Positions 44,829 through 52,666 are shown, numbered from the stretch's first letter. The stretch is 64,000 nt of DNA from Candidatus Limosilactobacillus intestinigallinarum (GCA_019117285.1 DXAA01000001.1:62001-126000); one strand, 5' to 3'. A program made the numbers and translations. The notes: generated from the sequence alone by a model not told the origin.

Positions 44829-45740
44829 ATGAAACGTGTTAGAAAGGCAATCATTCCGGCTGCCGGCTTGGGGACCCGTTTTCTCCCCGCGACGAAGGCA
44901 TTAGCCAAGGAAATGCTGCCAATTGTTGATAAGCCAACGATCCAATTCATCGTTGAGGAAGCGCGGAAGTCAGGAATCGAAGACATCGTCGTGGTTGATG
45001 GAAAGAACAAGCGCTCCATCGAAGATCACTTCGACTCCAACCCAGAACTGGAAGACAACCTGCGTTCCAAGCATAAGGACGAAATGCTGAAGCTGGTGGA
45101 AGATACCACTGACATCAACATCTACTTCATCCGCCAATCACACCCACGTGGCCTCGGGGATGCCGTCCTGACGGCGCGGGACTTCATCGGTGACGAACCA
45201 TTCGTTGTCATGCTCGGGGATGACCTGAACAACATCAACAATAATGGTCAACCACTGACCAAGCAACTGATCGAAAGTTATCAACAGACGGGTGCTTCCA
45301 CGCTGGCCGTAATGCGGGTGCCACACGAAGACACCGCCAAGTACGGGGTTATTAACCCAAGCAAGGAAGTTACGCCGGGCCTCTACAACGTTACGAGCTT
45401 TGTTGAAAAGCCGGCCTCAAAGGATGCGCCAAGTGACTTGGCCATCATCGGTCGTTACGTCTTCACCCCAGAAATCTTTGATGTTCTGGCCAAGACGAAG
45501 CCGGGCAAGGGGAACGAAATCCAACTGACCGACGCCATCGATACCCTGAACCAAACGCAACGGGTCTTTGCTCGTGAATACAAGGGTGACCGTTACGACG
45601 TTGGTAACAAGTTTGGCTGGGTTAAGACCAACATTGAATACGGTCTGCAACACCCACAAGTTAAGGATGAATTACGTGCTTACATCAAGGAACTTGGTGC
45701 TAAGCTGACTGCCGAAGACAAGAAGGGCAGCAAGAAGTAA
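44829..45740 (+). CDS. galU: UTP-glucose-1-phosphate uridylyltransferase
   Basis: GalU makes UDP-glucose. The 303-residue protein opens with [20 protein letters not shown], the nucleotide-binding signature, and has MLGDDLNN for the DxD-like metal site near residue 132. With pgm (49 kb) and galE (16.7 kb) it completes the route from glucose-6-phosphate to UDP-glucose and UDP-galactose for the GT genes here. Codon use is that of a well-expressed gene. Confidence 0.96.
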   Translation: MKRVRKAIIPAAGLGTRFLPATKALAKEMLPIVDKPTIQFIVEEARKSGIEDIVVVDGKNKRSIEDHFDSNPELEDNLRSKHKDEMLKLVEDTTDINIYFIRQSHPRGLGDAVLTARDFIGDEPFVVMLGDDLNNINNNGQPLTKQLIESYQQTGASTLAVMRVPHEDTAKYGVINPSKEVTPGLYNVTSFVEKPASKDAPSDLAIIGRYVFTPEIFDVLAKTKPGKGNEIQLTDAIDTLNQTQRVFAREYKGDRYDVGNKFGWVKTNIEYGLQHPQVKDELRAYIKELGAKLTAEDKKGSKK

Positions 45741-45754
45741 TTCGCCAATTTAAA

Positions 45755-45787
45755 AACTCCGCTATCCAATCGATAGCGGAGCTTTTT
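45755..45787 (+). terminator. galU terminator
   Basis: Stem CTCCGCTATC/GATAGCGGAG followed by CTTTTT. Confidence 0.9.
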
Positions 45788-45990
45788 ACTTATTTTTAGA
45801 TAGGGTAAATCAGGTCGTTAAAATTACACCCTCTTCCAGGCTAGTAAGGCTACCCTGCGCAGAGTAAGCAATGTACTAACACTTAAATGCACTGACATTT
45901 TCCTCCAGTTAGATTTAGTTGTAAACCGCTCTGATTACCGAGTCCAGCAAGCGGTAGCACGGTAGCCTGATGCTCTTTATATTTCATTAG
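45788..45990. other. Unassigned 200-bp intergenic stretch before the toxin-antitoxin genes
   Basis: No conserved gene is recognised. On the minus strand, GGAGG stands 3 bases before an ATG at 45898 that opens a 24-codon frame (to 45824) starting MSVHLSVST and ending AWKRV. An ACCGCT/AGCGGT stem lies upstream of it. It could be a tiny peptide gene, an RNA, or debris. Confidence in any coding role is low. Confidence 0.3.
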
Positions 45991-46007
45991 TATGTTATAA
46001 TAACATA
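45991..46007 (+). promoter_or_regulatory. Palindromic operator over the -10 of the RelB/YafQ operon
   Basis: TATGTTAT-A-ATAACATA is a perfect 17-bp palindrome that contains the TATAAT -10 box (45996-46001). Toxin-antitoxin operons are typically autorepressed at such sites. Confidence 0.7.
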
Positions 46008-46025
46008 CAACCAGAGGTGATTAAT

Positions 46026-46316
46026 ATGACAACAACACCAACTACGATTCGTCTTGATGATAAGCTCAAGAAAGAATTAACGAAGGAACTAAAGTCCATG
46101 GGGTTAAGCGTTAATGGGTACTTCAACTTAGCCGCTCGTCAATTAGTTATTCAAAAGAAAGTGCCTTTTGAGGTCCTAGCCGAATCTGATGAACCAACAG
46201 AGACCACTAAGAAAGCCTTAGTAACAGCCCAAGCAAAGGAACTCGGAATTATTCCTGATGATTCCCCTAGTTTCGACAACGTAGACGAATTGAAGAACTA
46301 TTTGGATGAAGAATAA
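46026..46316 (+). CDS. RelB/DinJ-family antitoxin
   Basis: The 96-residue protein has an N-terminal ribbon-helix-helix (TTIRLDDKLKKELTKELKSMG ... VNGYFNLAARQLV, residues ~6-45) for DNA binding and dimerisation. An acidic C-terminal toxin-neutralising arm ends NYLDEE. ATG 46026 follows AGAGGTGA. Its stop overlaps the toxin start (TAATG, one base). Lower G+C than neighbours suggests acquisition. Confidence 0.9.
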   Translation: MTTTPTTIRLDDKLKKELTKELKSMGLSVNGYFNLAARQLVIQKKVPFEVLAESDEPTETTKKALVTAQAKELGIIPDDSPSFDNVDELKNYLDEE

Positions 46317-46804
46317 TGTATCAATTAAAGGTTGAACCCCAATTCAAGCGAGACTATCAACGATTGAAATATCATCACCCGGAATTAATTGGCGAGCTCA
46401 TGAATACCTTAAACCAGTTGCGCCTTAACGGAATCGTTAACGCTGAGTATCGACCACATATCCTAGACAATCGCGGCGGCAACTACAATGGTAGTTATGA
46501 GTACCATTTATCTGATGGCAAGGTTGATATACTAGTAATTTATATGCCCCATAGAACTAACCCATCAATTCGATTAATTCGCGTGGGTGGCCACAATGAA
46601 TTATTCCATAAGTACGCTAAAATAATTGTTCGTTCAGCAACGGGAGTTACATCATGCTCGTCTTTATATAACTTTTGGCTGCACTTACTAAAGGTAGGCA
46701 AATCGATAGACAAAGCGGGCCGTAATCGGTATGATGGGACTAACGATTCTAATGACGGGAGGAAGAACAGATGGCAGAGACAAAAAACTATGACGTGGTT
46801 GTAA
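46316..46804 (+). CDS. YafQ/RelE-family mRNA interferase toxin with anomalous C-terminal extension
   Basis: Residues 1 to about 100 form a normal YafQ-type toxin. It has FKRDYQRLK, PHILDNRGG, EYHLSDGKVDILVIY and RVGGHNELF, where the family ends shortly after HxxLF. The frame then runs on for some 60 residues of unrelated, polar sequence and stops inside trxB (34 bp overlap). That tail coincides with the trxB promoter and SD, so it is probably readthrough after loss of the native stop. Activity is uncertain. Confidence 0.85.
   Translation: MYQLKVEPQFKRDYQRLKYHHPELIGELMNTLNQLRLNGIVNAEYRPHILDNRGGNYNGSYEYHLSDGKVDILVIYMPHRTNPSIRLIRVGGHNELFHKYAKIIVRSATGVTSCSSLYNFWLHLLKVGKSIDKAGRNRYDGTNDSNDGRKNRWQRQKTMTWL
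46707..46735 (+). promoter_or_regulatory. trxB promoter inside the toxin-ORF tail
   Basis: TAGACA (46707-46712), a 17-bp spacer and TATGAT (46730-46735), with one mismatch to consensus in each box. Confidence 0.7.
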
Positions 46805-47703
46805 TCGGGGCTGGCCCCGGTGGGATGACGGCGGCGATGTACGCTTCTCGGGCCAACCTGTCCGTGGTGATGCTGGACCGGGGAATCTACGGCGGTAACT
46901 TGAACAACACGGCCTCAATCGAAAACTACACCGGCTTCAAGAGCGTCCAGGGACCGGAGCTGGCCAAGCAGATGTACGACGGGGCCACCCAGTTTGGCGC
47001 CGAGTACGCCTACGGAACGGTCACCAAGCTGGTCGATAAGGGTGCAACCAAGGAGGTTACCACCGACATGGGCGACACCTTCGTCGCCCGTGCCGTGGTG
47101 ATCGCCACCGGTTCAACCCAGCGCCACCTCGGCGTTCCTGGTGAAGAGGAGTTCAGTGGCAAGGGGGTCTCCTACTGTGCGGTCTGTGACGGGGCCTTTT
47201 TCAAGGGTCTCAACCTGGTCGTGGTTGGCGGTGGGGACTCCGCGGTTGAGGAGGGGATGTACCTGACTCAGCTGGCGGCCAAGGTGACCGTCCTCGTCCG
47301 TGGTGACCACCTGCGGGCCCAACCGCTGCTGCAGGACGAGGCCAAGAAGAACGATAAGATGGCGTTCGTCTTCAACACCAGCGTTACGGAGATCGTCGGT
47401 GACCAGGTCAAGGTGACCGGGGTCAAGACCCACAACAATGTCACCGGGGAAGACGGTGAGTTGGCCACGGACGGGGTTTTCATCTATGTCGGCAGCCTGC
47501 CGATGACCACGCCGTTTAAGGACCTCGGGATCCTCGATGATCAGGGCTGGGTTAAGACCGACACCCAGATGCGGACCAGCGTGCCAGGAATCTTCGCCAT
47601 CGGGGATGTCCGGGAGACTCCCCTGCGGCAGATCGCGACGGCGGTCGGTGACGGCGCCATCGCCGGTCAGCAGGTCTACCAATACATCAACGCCATGAAG
47701 TAA
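46771..47703 (+). CDS. trxB: Thioredoxin-disulfide reductase
   Basis: TrxB reduces thioredoxin with NADPH via FAD. The 310-residue protein has the FAD motif VIGAGPGGMTAAMYASRA near residue 11, the redox pair in SYCAVCDGAFF near residue 135, VVGGGDSAVEEG near residue 152 and the C-terminal FAIGDVRE motif. GGGAGGAAG precedes the ATG. In other lactobacilli trxB often follows galU; here the toxin-antitoxin pair has been inserted between them. Confidence 0.96.
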   Translation: MAETKNYDVVVIGAGPGGMTAAMYASRANLSVVMLDRGIYGGNLNNTASIENYTGFKSVQGPELAKQMYDGATQFGAEYAYGTVTKLVDKGATKEVTTDMGDTFVARAVVIATGSTQRHLGVPGEEEFSGKGVSYCAVCDGAFFKGLNLVVVGGGDSAVEEGMYLTQLAAKVTVLVRGDHLRAQPLLQDEAKKNDKMAFVFNTSVTEIVGDQVKVTGVKTHNNVTGEDGELATDGVFIYVGSLPMTTPFKDLGILDDQGWVKTDTQMRTSVPGIFAIGDVRETPLRQIATAVGDGAIAGQQVYQYINAMK

Positions 47704-47708
47704 CGATC

Positions 47709-47737
47709 AGCACCGACCAGATTGGTCGGTGCTTTTT
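47709..47737 (+). terminator. trxB terminator
   Basis: AGCACCGACCA/TGGTCGGTGCT stem followed by TTTTT. Confidence 0.92.
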
Positions 47738-47791
47738 TGGTATCTTCCCGTACTTACTAGATAGAGTAATTAGATACGGGGAGGTACGATC

Positions 47792-48727
47792 ATGGAAGAG
47801 ATCAGTATTCAGGAGGACTTTGTTTTCGGTAGCGTCATGAGCAACAAGCACCTTTGCCAGCACTTAATTCAAATCATCTTGCCGGAGTTACATATTGAGC
47901 GGATCGAGTTTCCCACCCTCCAGAAGGCCGTCCAGGAGAATATCATCAGCCGGGGCGTTCGTTTCGATGTCTACACCAAGGACGAAAACGGCGTGGTGTA
48001 CGAGATCGACATGCAGGTCCGTCACACTCGAGGACTACCCCAGCGGGTGCGCTACTATCAGGGCCGGATTGATGGTGACATGTTGCGACACGGACAGCCG
48101 TACGCCAAGTTGCGGCAGTCCTATGTGATCTTCATCTGTCCCTTTGACCCCTATGACAAGGGACTGCATAAGTACGAGTTCAGAAACTACTGCAGCCAGG
48201 ACAAGTCGCTGGCGATGGGGGATGGACGCACGGCGATCTTCCTCAACACTAAAGGAACGGTAAACGATGTCGACCAGGACTTGCGCAACTTCCTCGAATA
48301 CGTGGATAATAAGGATGTAAGGGATGATCACTATGTTGACGAACTGAGGGACTACATCAATGTCCTGAGTAAAGACACGGAATGGAGGAAAGAATACATG
48401 GACAATAAAACCCACATGATGTTTCATGACGAAGATGTCCGCGCGGAGGGCCGCGCGGAAGGCCTTAAGGAAGGTCAAGCAAAAGGCCTCAAAGAAGGCC
48501 AAGTAAAAGGCCGTAGGGAAGGTCTTAAGGAAGGTCAAGCAAAAGGCCGTAGGGAAGGCCTCAAAGAAGGCCAAGTAAAAGGCCGTATGGAGGGTCAGAC
48601 AATGACAATCAAGAAGACGGTCGCCATACTCAAGCAGATGGACGTTCCCGAAGCCGAGATTGCGCACAAGATTCAGCAGGTTTTTGATTTGACGGCGGAA
48701 CAGGCAGCTAGCCTGCTCAAACAATAA
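47792..48727 (+). CDS. Rpn-family PD-(D/E)xK nuclease, long form (RpnL-like)
   Basis: The 311-residue protein belongs to the Rpn / PDDEXK-transposase family. Catalytic positions are visible in RGVRFDVYTKDENG and VVYEIDMQVRH (D...ExDxQ, residues ~53-76). A C-terminal domain from residue 203 starts MDNKTHMMFHDE and contains 13 four-residue repeats of the type EGxx/KGxx. It ends in a helical segment that includes QMDVPEAEIAHKIQQ. A GGGGAGG SD precedes the ATG, partly paired with an upstream CCCGTA. Rpn proteins are toxic nucleases with anti-phage roles in E. coli. Confidence 0.9.
   Translation: MEEISIQEDFVFGSVMSNKHLCQHLIQIILPELHIERIEFPTLQKAVQENIISRGVRFDVYTKDENGVVYEIDMQVRHTRGLPQRVRYYQGRIDGDMLRHGQPYAKLRQSYVIFICPFDPYDKGLHKYEFRNYCSQDKSLAMGDGRTAIFLNTKGTVNDVDQDLRNFLEYVDNKDVRDDHYVDELRDYINVLSKDTEWRKEYMDNKTHMMFHDEDVRAEGRAEGLKEGQAKGLKEGQVKGRREGLKEGQAKGRREGLKEGQVKGRMEGQTMTIKKTVAILKQMDVPEAEIAHKIQQVFDLTAEQAASLLKQ
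48398..48727 (+). CDS. Internal in-frame gene encoding the Rpn C-terminal domain (RpnS-like antitoxin candidate)
   Basis: Inside the nuclease gene, in the same frame, GGAGGA (48384-48389) stands 8 bases before ATG 48398. This would yield the last 109 residues alone. In E. coli, Rpn short forms made from such internal starts neutralise the full-length nuclease, and their dimer helix carries four-residue repeats, exactly as here. Strong support comes from the free-standing duplicate downstream, which begins at the same Met with the same 18 residues. Confidence 0.72.
   Translation: MDNKTHMMFHDEDVRAEGRAEGLKEGQAKGLKEGQVKGRREGLKEGQAKGRREGLKEGQVKGRMEGQTMTIKKTVAILKQMDVPEAEIAHKIQQVFDLTAEQAASLLKQ
48446..48601 (+). 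repeat. 12-bp (four-residue) tandem repeats in rpn
   Basis: There are 13 units of 12 bp encoding (E/K)Gxx, with higher-order 60-bp duplication: the block encoding LKEGQAKG/LKEGQVKG recurs. Such arrays change copy number by slippage or recombination. Confidence 0.88.
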
Positions 48728-48739
48728 GAGGTGGAAGAC

Positions 48740-48964
48740 ATGGACAACAAAACCCACATGATGTTTCACGATGAAGACGTTCGCGCAGAAGGATACAGGC
48801 AAGGCCTGGCGGAAGGTCGCGCGAAAGGCCAAGTAATGGTAATCAAAAAGGCAGTTCCCATGTTCAGGCAGATGGGAATTCCCGAAGCCGAGATTGCGCA
48901 AAAGATCCAGCAGGCCTTTGACCTATCCGACCAGGAAGCGGCCGACCTGATCAGCACTAAGTAA
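48740..48964 (+). CDS. Stand-alone Rpn C-terminal-domain gene (duplicated RpnS-like protein)
   Basis: The 74-residue protein is a second copy of the Rpn C-terminal domain. Its first 18 residues are identical to the internal product (MDNKTHMMFHDEDVRAEG). It then has only four repeat units instead of 13, and a diverged tail with QMGIPEAEIAQKIQQ. AGAGGTGG precedes ATG 48740, 12 bp after the nuclease stop, so it is in the same operon. No nuclease domain precedes it. It may be an extra antitoxin. Confidence 0.8.
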   Translation: MDNKTHMMFHDEDVRAEGYRQGLAEGRAKGQVMVIKKAVPMFRQMGIPEAEIAQKIQQAFDLSDQEAADLISTK

Positions 48965-48992
48965 AAGTTTAGTAAAACAATTAGTAAACTTT
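48964..48992 (+). terminator. Inverted repeat after the rpn operon
   Basis: AAAGTTTA (48964-48971) and TAAACTTT (48985-48992) form an 8-bp stem with a 13-base loop. The U tract is short, so it is a weak terminator or an operator upstream of pgm. Confidence 0.4.
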
Positions 48993-49053
48993 CCCAACAA
49001 AAGTATTCTGCGGTATACTAGACAGCAGAGAAAATAGTAAAGGAGACTTCACT

Positions 49054-50781
49054 GTGAGCTGGAAAGATACCTATCAAGTTTGGAAAGAACGGACGGACCT
49101 CGATCCGCTGCTGAAGCAAGAATTAGACGCCATGAGCGATGACAAGGAGATTGAAGATGCCTTCTATGGTCCCCTGTCATTCGGGACGGCGGGGATGCGT
49201 GGCCTGATGGGGCCGGGGATCAACCGGATGAACATCTACACCGTTCGCCAAGCCACCGAAGGGTTAGCAACCCTGATGGATTCCCTGGGCGACGACGTTA
49301 AGAAGCGTGGGGTGGCCATCGGTTACGACTCTCGCCACCACTCCTACCAATTCGCCCACGATTCAGCCCGGGTTCTGGGGGCCCACGGCATCAAGGTCTA
49401 CATTTACGACAACGTCCGGCCAACGCCAGAACTGTCCTTTGCCGTTCGTGACAACCACACCTACGCCGGGATCATGATCACGGCCAGTCACAACCCAAAG
49501 GAATACAACGGCTACAAGATCTACGGTGAAGACGGTGGGCAGATGCCACCGAAGGAATCCGACATGATGACCGGCTACATCCGTAAGATCACCGACATCT
49601 TTGACATCAAGCTGGCTGACGAGCAGGAAATGCTCAACAGCGGCCTGGAGACGGTCATGGGTGAGGACGTTGACCACGCCTACCTGCAACACGCCAAGGA
49701 GGTCACGGTCAACCCTGAACTGGCTAAGGAATACGGTAAGGACATGAAGTTCGTCTTCACGCCACTCTGCGGGACCGGCCGGATGCTGGGTGAACGGGCC
49801 CTGCGGCAAGCGGGCTTCACCAACTTCACGATTGAACCCACCGAAGCCCAACCAAACGGTGACTTCCCAGGCCTGAAGCACCCGAACCCAGAGTTCCCGG
49901 AGGCCTTTGTGCGGTCCATCAAGCTTGGTAAGCAGATTGACGCCGACGTCCTGATCGCCACCGACCCCGATGCCGACCGGTTGGGTTGCGCGGTTCGGCA
50001 GCCCGACGGTGAATACCAACTGCTGACCGGGAACCAGATCGCTTCCATCATGCTTCACTACATCCTGGAAGCCCACAAGCAGGCGGGCACGCTGCCAAAG
50101 AACGCGGCGGCAGTTAAGTCGATCGTCTCCACCAACTTTGCGGCCAAGATTGCGGCCGACTACGGGGTATCGATGATCAACGTCCTGACTGGCTTCAAGT
50201 GGATCGCCGACCAGATCCACCAGTACGAGACCGGCCAGGCCGACCACACCTTCATGTTCGGCTTTGAAGAAAGCTACGGCTACCTGGTTAAGCCATTCGT
50301 CCGGGACAAGGATGCCATCCAATCCCTGACCCTGTTGGCCGAGGTGGCAGCCTACTACCGGAGCCGGGACATGACCCTGTACGACGGTCTGCAAGAACTC
50401 TTCAAGAAGTACGGTTACTTCCGTGAAAAGACGATCGCCAACACCTACGCCGGGGTTGACGGTCCGGCCAAGATCCAAGACCTGATGAAGAAGTTCCGGG
50501 AGGAGGCTCCTAAGGACTTCGCCGGTCACAAGGTCATGGTCACCGAAGACTTCGCCAAGGGGACCAAGACGACGGCCGATGGTCAGGTCAGCGAACTCGG
50601 CATCCCAGAATCCAACGTCCTGCGCTATGTCTTGGACGATGAGACCTGGATCGCCATCCGGCCATCCGGAACGGAACCAAAGCTGAAGTTCTACATCGGG
50701 ACCAGCGCGGATTCCCTCGACAAGGCCAATGCTAAGTTAGCCGACTTTGAAAAGGCCCTGCAGGCATTCGCTGCGGAATAA
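49054..50781 (+). CDS. pgm: Phosphoglucomutase / phosphomannomutase (alpha-D-phosphohexomutase)
   Basis: The enzyme interconverts glucose-6-phosphate and glucose-1-phosphate, feeding GalU. The 575-residue protein has SFGTAGMRG near residue 45, the phosphoserine loop ITASHNPKEYNGYK near residue 145, the metal loop TDPDADRLG near residue 300, GFEESYG near residue 405 and RPSGTEPK near residue 535. It is the long PgcA type. GTG start after AAAGGAG. An extended -10 (TGCGG-TATACT) lies at about 49014. Confidence 0.95.
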   Translation: MSWKDTYQVWKERTDLDPLLKQELDAMSDDKEIEDAFYGPLSFGTAGMRGLMGPGINRMNIYTVRQATEGLATLMDSLGDDVKKRGVAIGYDSRHHSYQFAHDSARVLGAHGIKVYIYDNVRPTPELSFAVRDNHTYAGIMITASHNPKEYNGYKIYGEDGGQMPPKESDMMTGYIRKITDIFDIKLADEQEMLNSGLETVMGEDVDHAYLQHAKEVTVNPELAKEYGKDMKFVFTPLCGTGRMLGERALRQAGFTNFTIEPTEAQPNGDFPGLKHPNPEFPEAFVRSIKLGKQIDADVLIATDPDADRLGCAVRQPDGEYQLLTGNQIASIMLHYILEAHKQAGTLPKNAAAVKSIVSTNFAAKIAADYGVSMINVLTGFKWIADQIHQYETGQADHTFMFGFEESYGYLVKPFVRDKDAIQSLTLLAEVAAYYRSRDMTLYDGLQELFKKYGYFREKTIANTYAGVDGPAKIQDLMKKFREEAPKDFAGHKVMVTEDFAKGTKTTADGQVSELGIPESNVLRYVLDDETWIAIRPSGTEPKLKFYIGTSADSLDKANAKLADFEKALQAFAAE

Positions 50782-50800
50782 AATTATAAATTTAATAACG

Positions 50801-50843
50801 AGCGGCACTGGGCGCGGATATTCTGCGCCTAGTGCCGCTATTT
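50801..50843 (+). terminator. pgm terminator
   Basis: Stem AGCGGCACT ... GGCGC / GCGCC ... AGTGCCGCT followed by ATTTG. Confidence 0.75.
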
Positions 50844-50953
50844 GTCTATTAATAGTAATTTAAATTACAATTAACTTGTACTATAATTAAGACATAATCA
50901 TTGCATAATTTATAAAAGTATAATCTGCATAGTGCAGTGAGGGGGAGTTTTCG

Positions 50954-52219
50954 GTGGATAACCAAACACAAAATACGGATCAGGAATTGGTGTTCTTCAG
51001 CTACATTGATAAGGATACGGGGAAGGTACTGGCCCAGGACCAGGCAGCCGGCCAGATCGGCCAACCGATCGATTACCAGCCCGATGAACGACTGGCGGCC
51101 CTGGGGAAGCAGGGATATGCCCTGGCCTACAATGGGTTTCCTGAGGGGGCCCGGTTTTCGGAGAATGATCAGATGAACCAGGTCTTCGCGATTCTGCTCA
51201 AGCACAAGCAGAAGCTGGTCACGAACGCCCAGGGTGTCAACCAGGCCAACACGTCCCGGACCTACACCCTGACGGTGCGCTTCGTTGACGACCAGGGAAA
51301 CGAATTACAACCGGCCGTGACCCAGCAATCGACCTGGGTCTGCCCCGTCATGATCGACGAGGTGACTGGGGTGGTGATCAACCAGCAAAATGACAAGTGG
51401 GCACCCACGCAGAAGCAGTATGAGCCGGTCCCGGCACCGGTGATCGCGGGCTACCTGGCCGATCAATCCGTGCTGCCGAGCCAACCAGTCGTCCAGCAGA
51501 ACATCAACAGTACGATCGTCTACCGGCCACTGGGGCGGATCGTGCCGGTCACCACGAATGGTCAGCCGGTGCCCAACGTTGCCCCGGCCCAGTACCAAAA
51601 CGATCCCAACGATGCCGGCAAGGTGATCGCCCAGAAGCTGCCCCAGGTGGCGGGCTATGCCAATAACCTGCAACGCCTGCTGCCGGTCGATCCCCTGAAG
51701 GACACCAAGGTGCTCTATGAGGCCACGGCGAGTAAATCCGTAACGCCGACCACAGCGACCAGCCAGGCCCCGGTCAACAGCGGGGATGCCCAGGAGGTTC
51801 ACCACTACACCGTCCACTTTCTGAATCAAAACGGTGAAAAGCTCGCCGAAGACAGTATCCAGAGCTCCATCTGGCGAAACGATGGCAGCCGAGATATCAA
51901 GAATTACCAGGATGTCAACGTACCAGTGATTAAGGGCTACTACACGATTGAACACCACATCAAGGGTCCGGTAGCCGTCCCGTTTGAGCTCAATCAGACC
52001 GTTATTTATCGCCGTTTAGGTAAGATTATCCCGATCGACGAGAACGGTCAGGAGATCGCGGGGGCCAATCAGCCGATTTATCAAAATAATCCGACCGACC
52101 CAACAGTACCGCTAGCCAACCAGCCGGTGCCAAACCTGGTTGGCTATTCGGCTGAGGTGGCCACAGTCACCCCCGACGATGGCGGTTTGAACACTAAGGT
52201 TATCTACCGACAAGGCTAA
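50954..52219 (+). CDS. MucBP/Mub-repeat protein without signal peptide or anchor
   Basis: The 421-residue protein has an N-terminal domain of about 90 residues (ELVFFSYIDKDTGKVLAQD) and then two related modules of about 150 residues (about 112-270 and 285-421). Each starts with a YTxxVxFxxxxG strand and ends VIYR or VLYE, as in mucin-binding repeats. There is no N-terminal signal, YSIRK motif, TM or LPXTG motif. GTG 50954 follows GAGGGGGAG, and no upstream in-frame secretion signal is present. It may be intracellular, exported another way, or a remnant of a larger adhesin. Confidence 0.8.
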   Translation: MDNQTQNTDQELVFFSYIDKDTGKVLAQDQAAGQIGQPIDYQPDERLAALGKQGYALAYNGFPEGARFSENDQMNQVFAILLKHKQKLVTNAQGVNQANTSRTYTLTVRFVDDQGNELQPAVTQQSTWVCPVMIDEVTGVVINQQNDKWAPTQKQYEPVPAPVIAGYLADQSVLPSQPVVQQNINSTIVYRPLGRIVPVTTNGQPVPNVAPAQYQNDPNDAGKVIAQKLPQVAGYANNLQRLLPVDPLKDTKVLYEATASKSVTPTTATSQAPVNSGDAQEVHHYTVHFLNQNGEKLAEDSIQSSIWRNDGSRDIKNYQDVNVPVIKGYYTIEHHIKGPVAVPFELNQTVIYRRLGKIIPIDENGQEIAGANQPIYQNNPTDPTVPLANQPVPNLVGYSAEVATVTPDDGGLNTKVIYRQG

Positions 52220-52231
52220 TCTAGAATTGTT

Positions 52232-52271
52232 AAAAAGACCGGTTGTCCCAGCGGGGGCGACCGGTCTTTTT
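52232..52271 (+). terminator. Terminator of the MucBP-type gene
   Basis: AAAAAGACCGGT pairs with ACCGGTCTTTTT around a G/C-rich loop. Works in both directions. Confidence 0.9.
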
Positions 52272-52592
52272 GGTTGCGCCGAAAGAACTGAGAATTTGGT
52301 TGGCATTAACCGAACCCGAGTCTATAAATAAAATGAGCTGGCAGCCTGCTTAACTTGCCGTTTAAAATTATTAATACTTAAAGTAAGTCATCTTATAATT
52401 CCCCTATAAGGTGGCTTTTTTATTGTGGAGTCGGAGCGGACGTAATAATTTATAAAATAATTAGGCCGGTAAACTTATACAAAAACTGGTCCATTAATTA
52501 ATTTGGCGGACATAAATCACATTCTATTACTTATCAGGTTTAAAAATAAAAGTAATTGATTTATAATAAAGACGTTGAAAAAATAAAAAGTT
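52272..52592. other. Intergenic stretch with an orphan terminator-like hairpin
   Basis: No gene is seen. A hairpin AAGTCATCTTATA/TATAAGGTGGCTT followed by TTTTTTATT (52385-52424) looks like a terminator with no gene before it, suggesting a deleted or decayed gene. The sequence turns strongly A/T-rich after about 52440, unlike the G/C-rich genes to the left. Confidence 0.5.
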
Positions 52593-52652
52593 TTGTATTT
52601 CTATTTTGCAACAATATAAAGGTATAAAACTATCAAAAATTTATTTTTGATA
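52593..52652 (+). promoter_or_regulatory. Promoter and leader hairpin of the giant adhesin
   Basis: TTGTAT (52593-52598), a 16-bp spacer and TATAAA (52615-52620) are followed by a perfect 9-bp hairpin, TATCAAAAA-TTTA-TTTTTGATA (52631-52652), in the presumed 5' UTR. It could stabilise the mRNA. Confidence 0.5.
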
Positions 52653-52666
52653 ACGACAAGCATGTA

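Noticed and set aside
47792-48727. Annotation of the Rpn gene as a transposase of an insertion sequence
   Set aside because: No terminal repeats or second copy of ends are seen. The family's transposase label is historical; the nuclease with short C-terminal product explains the locus better.
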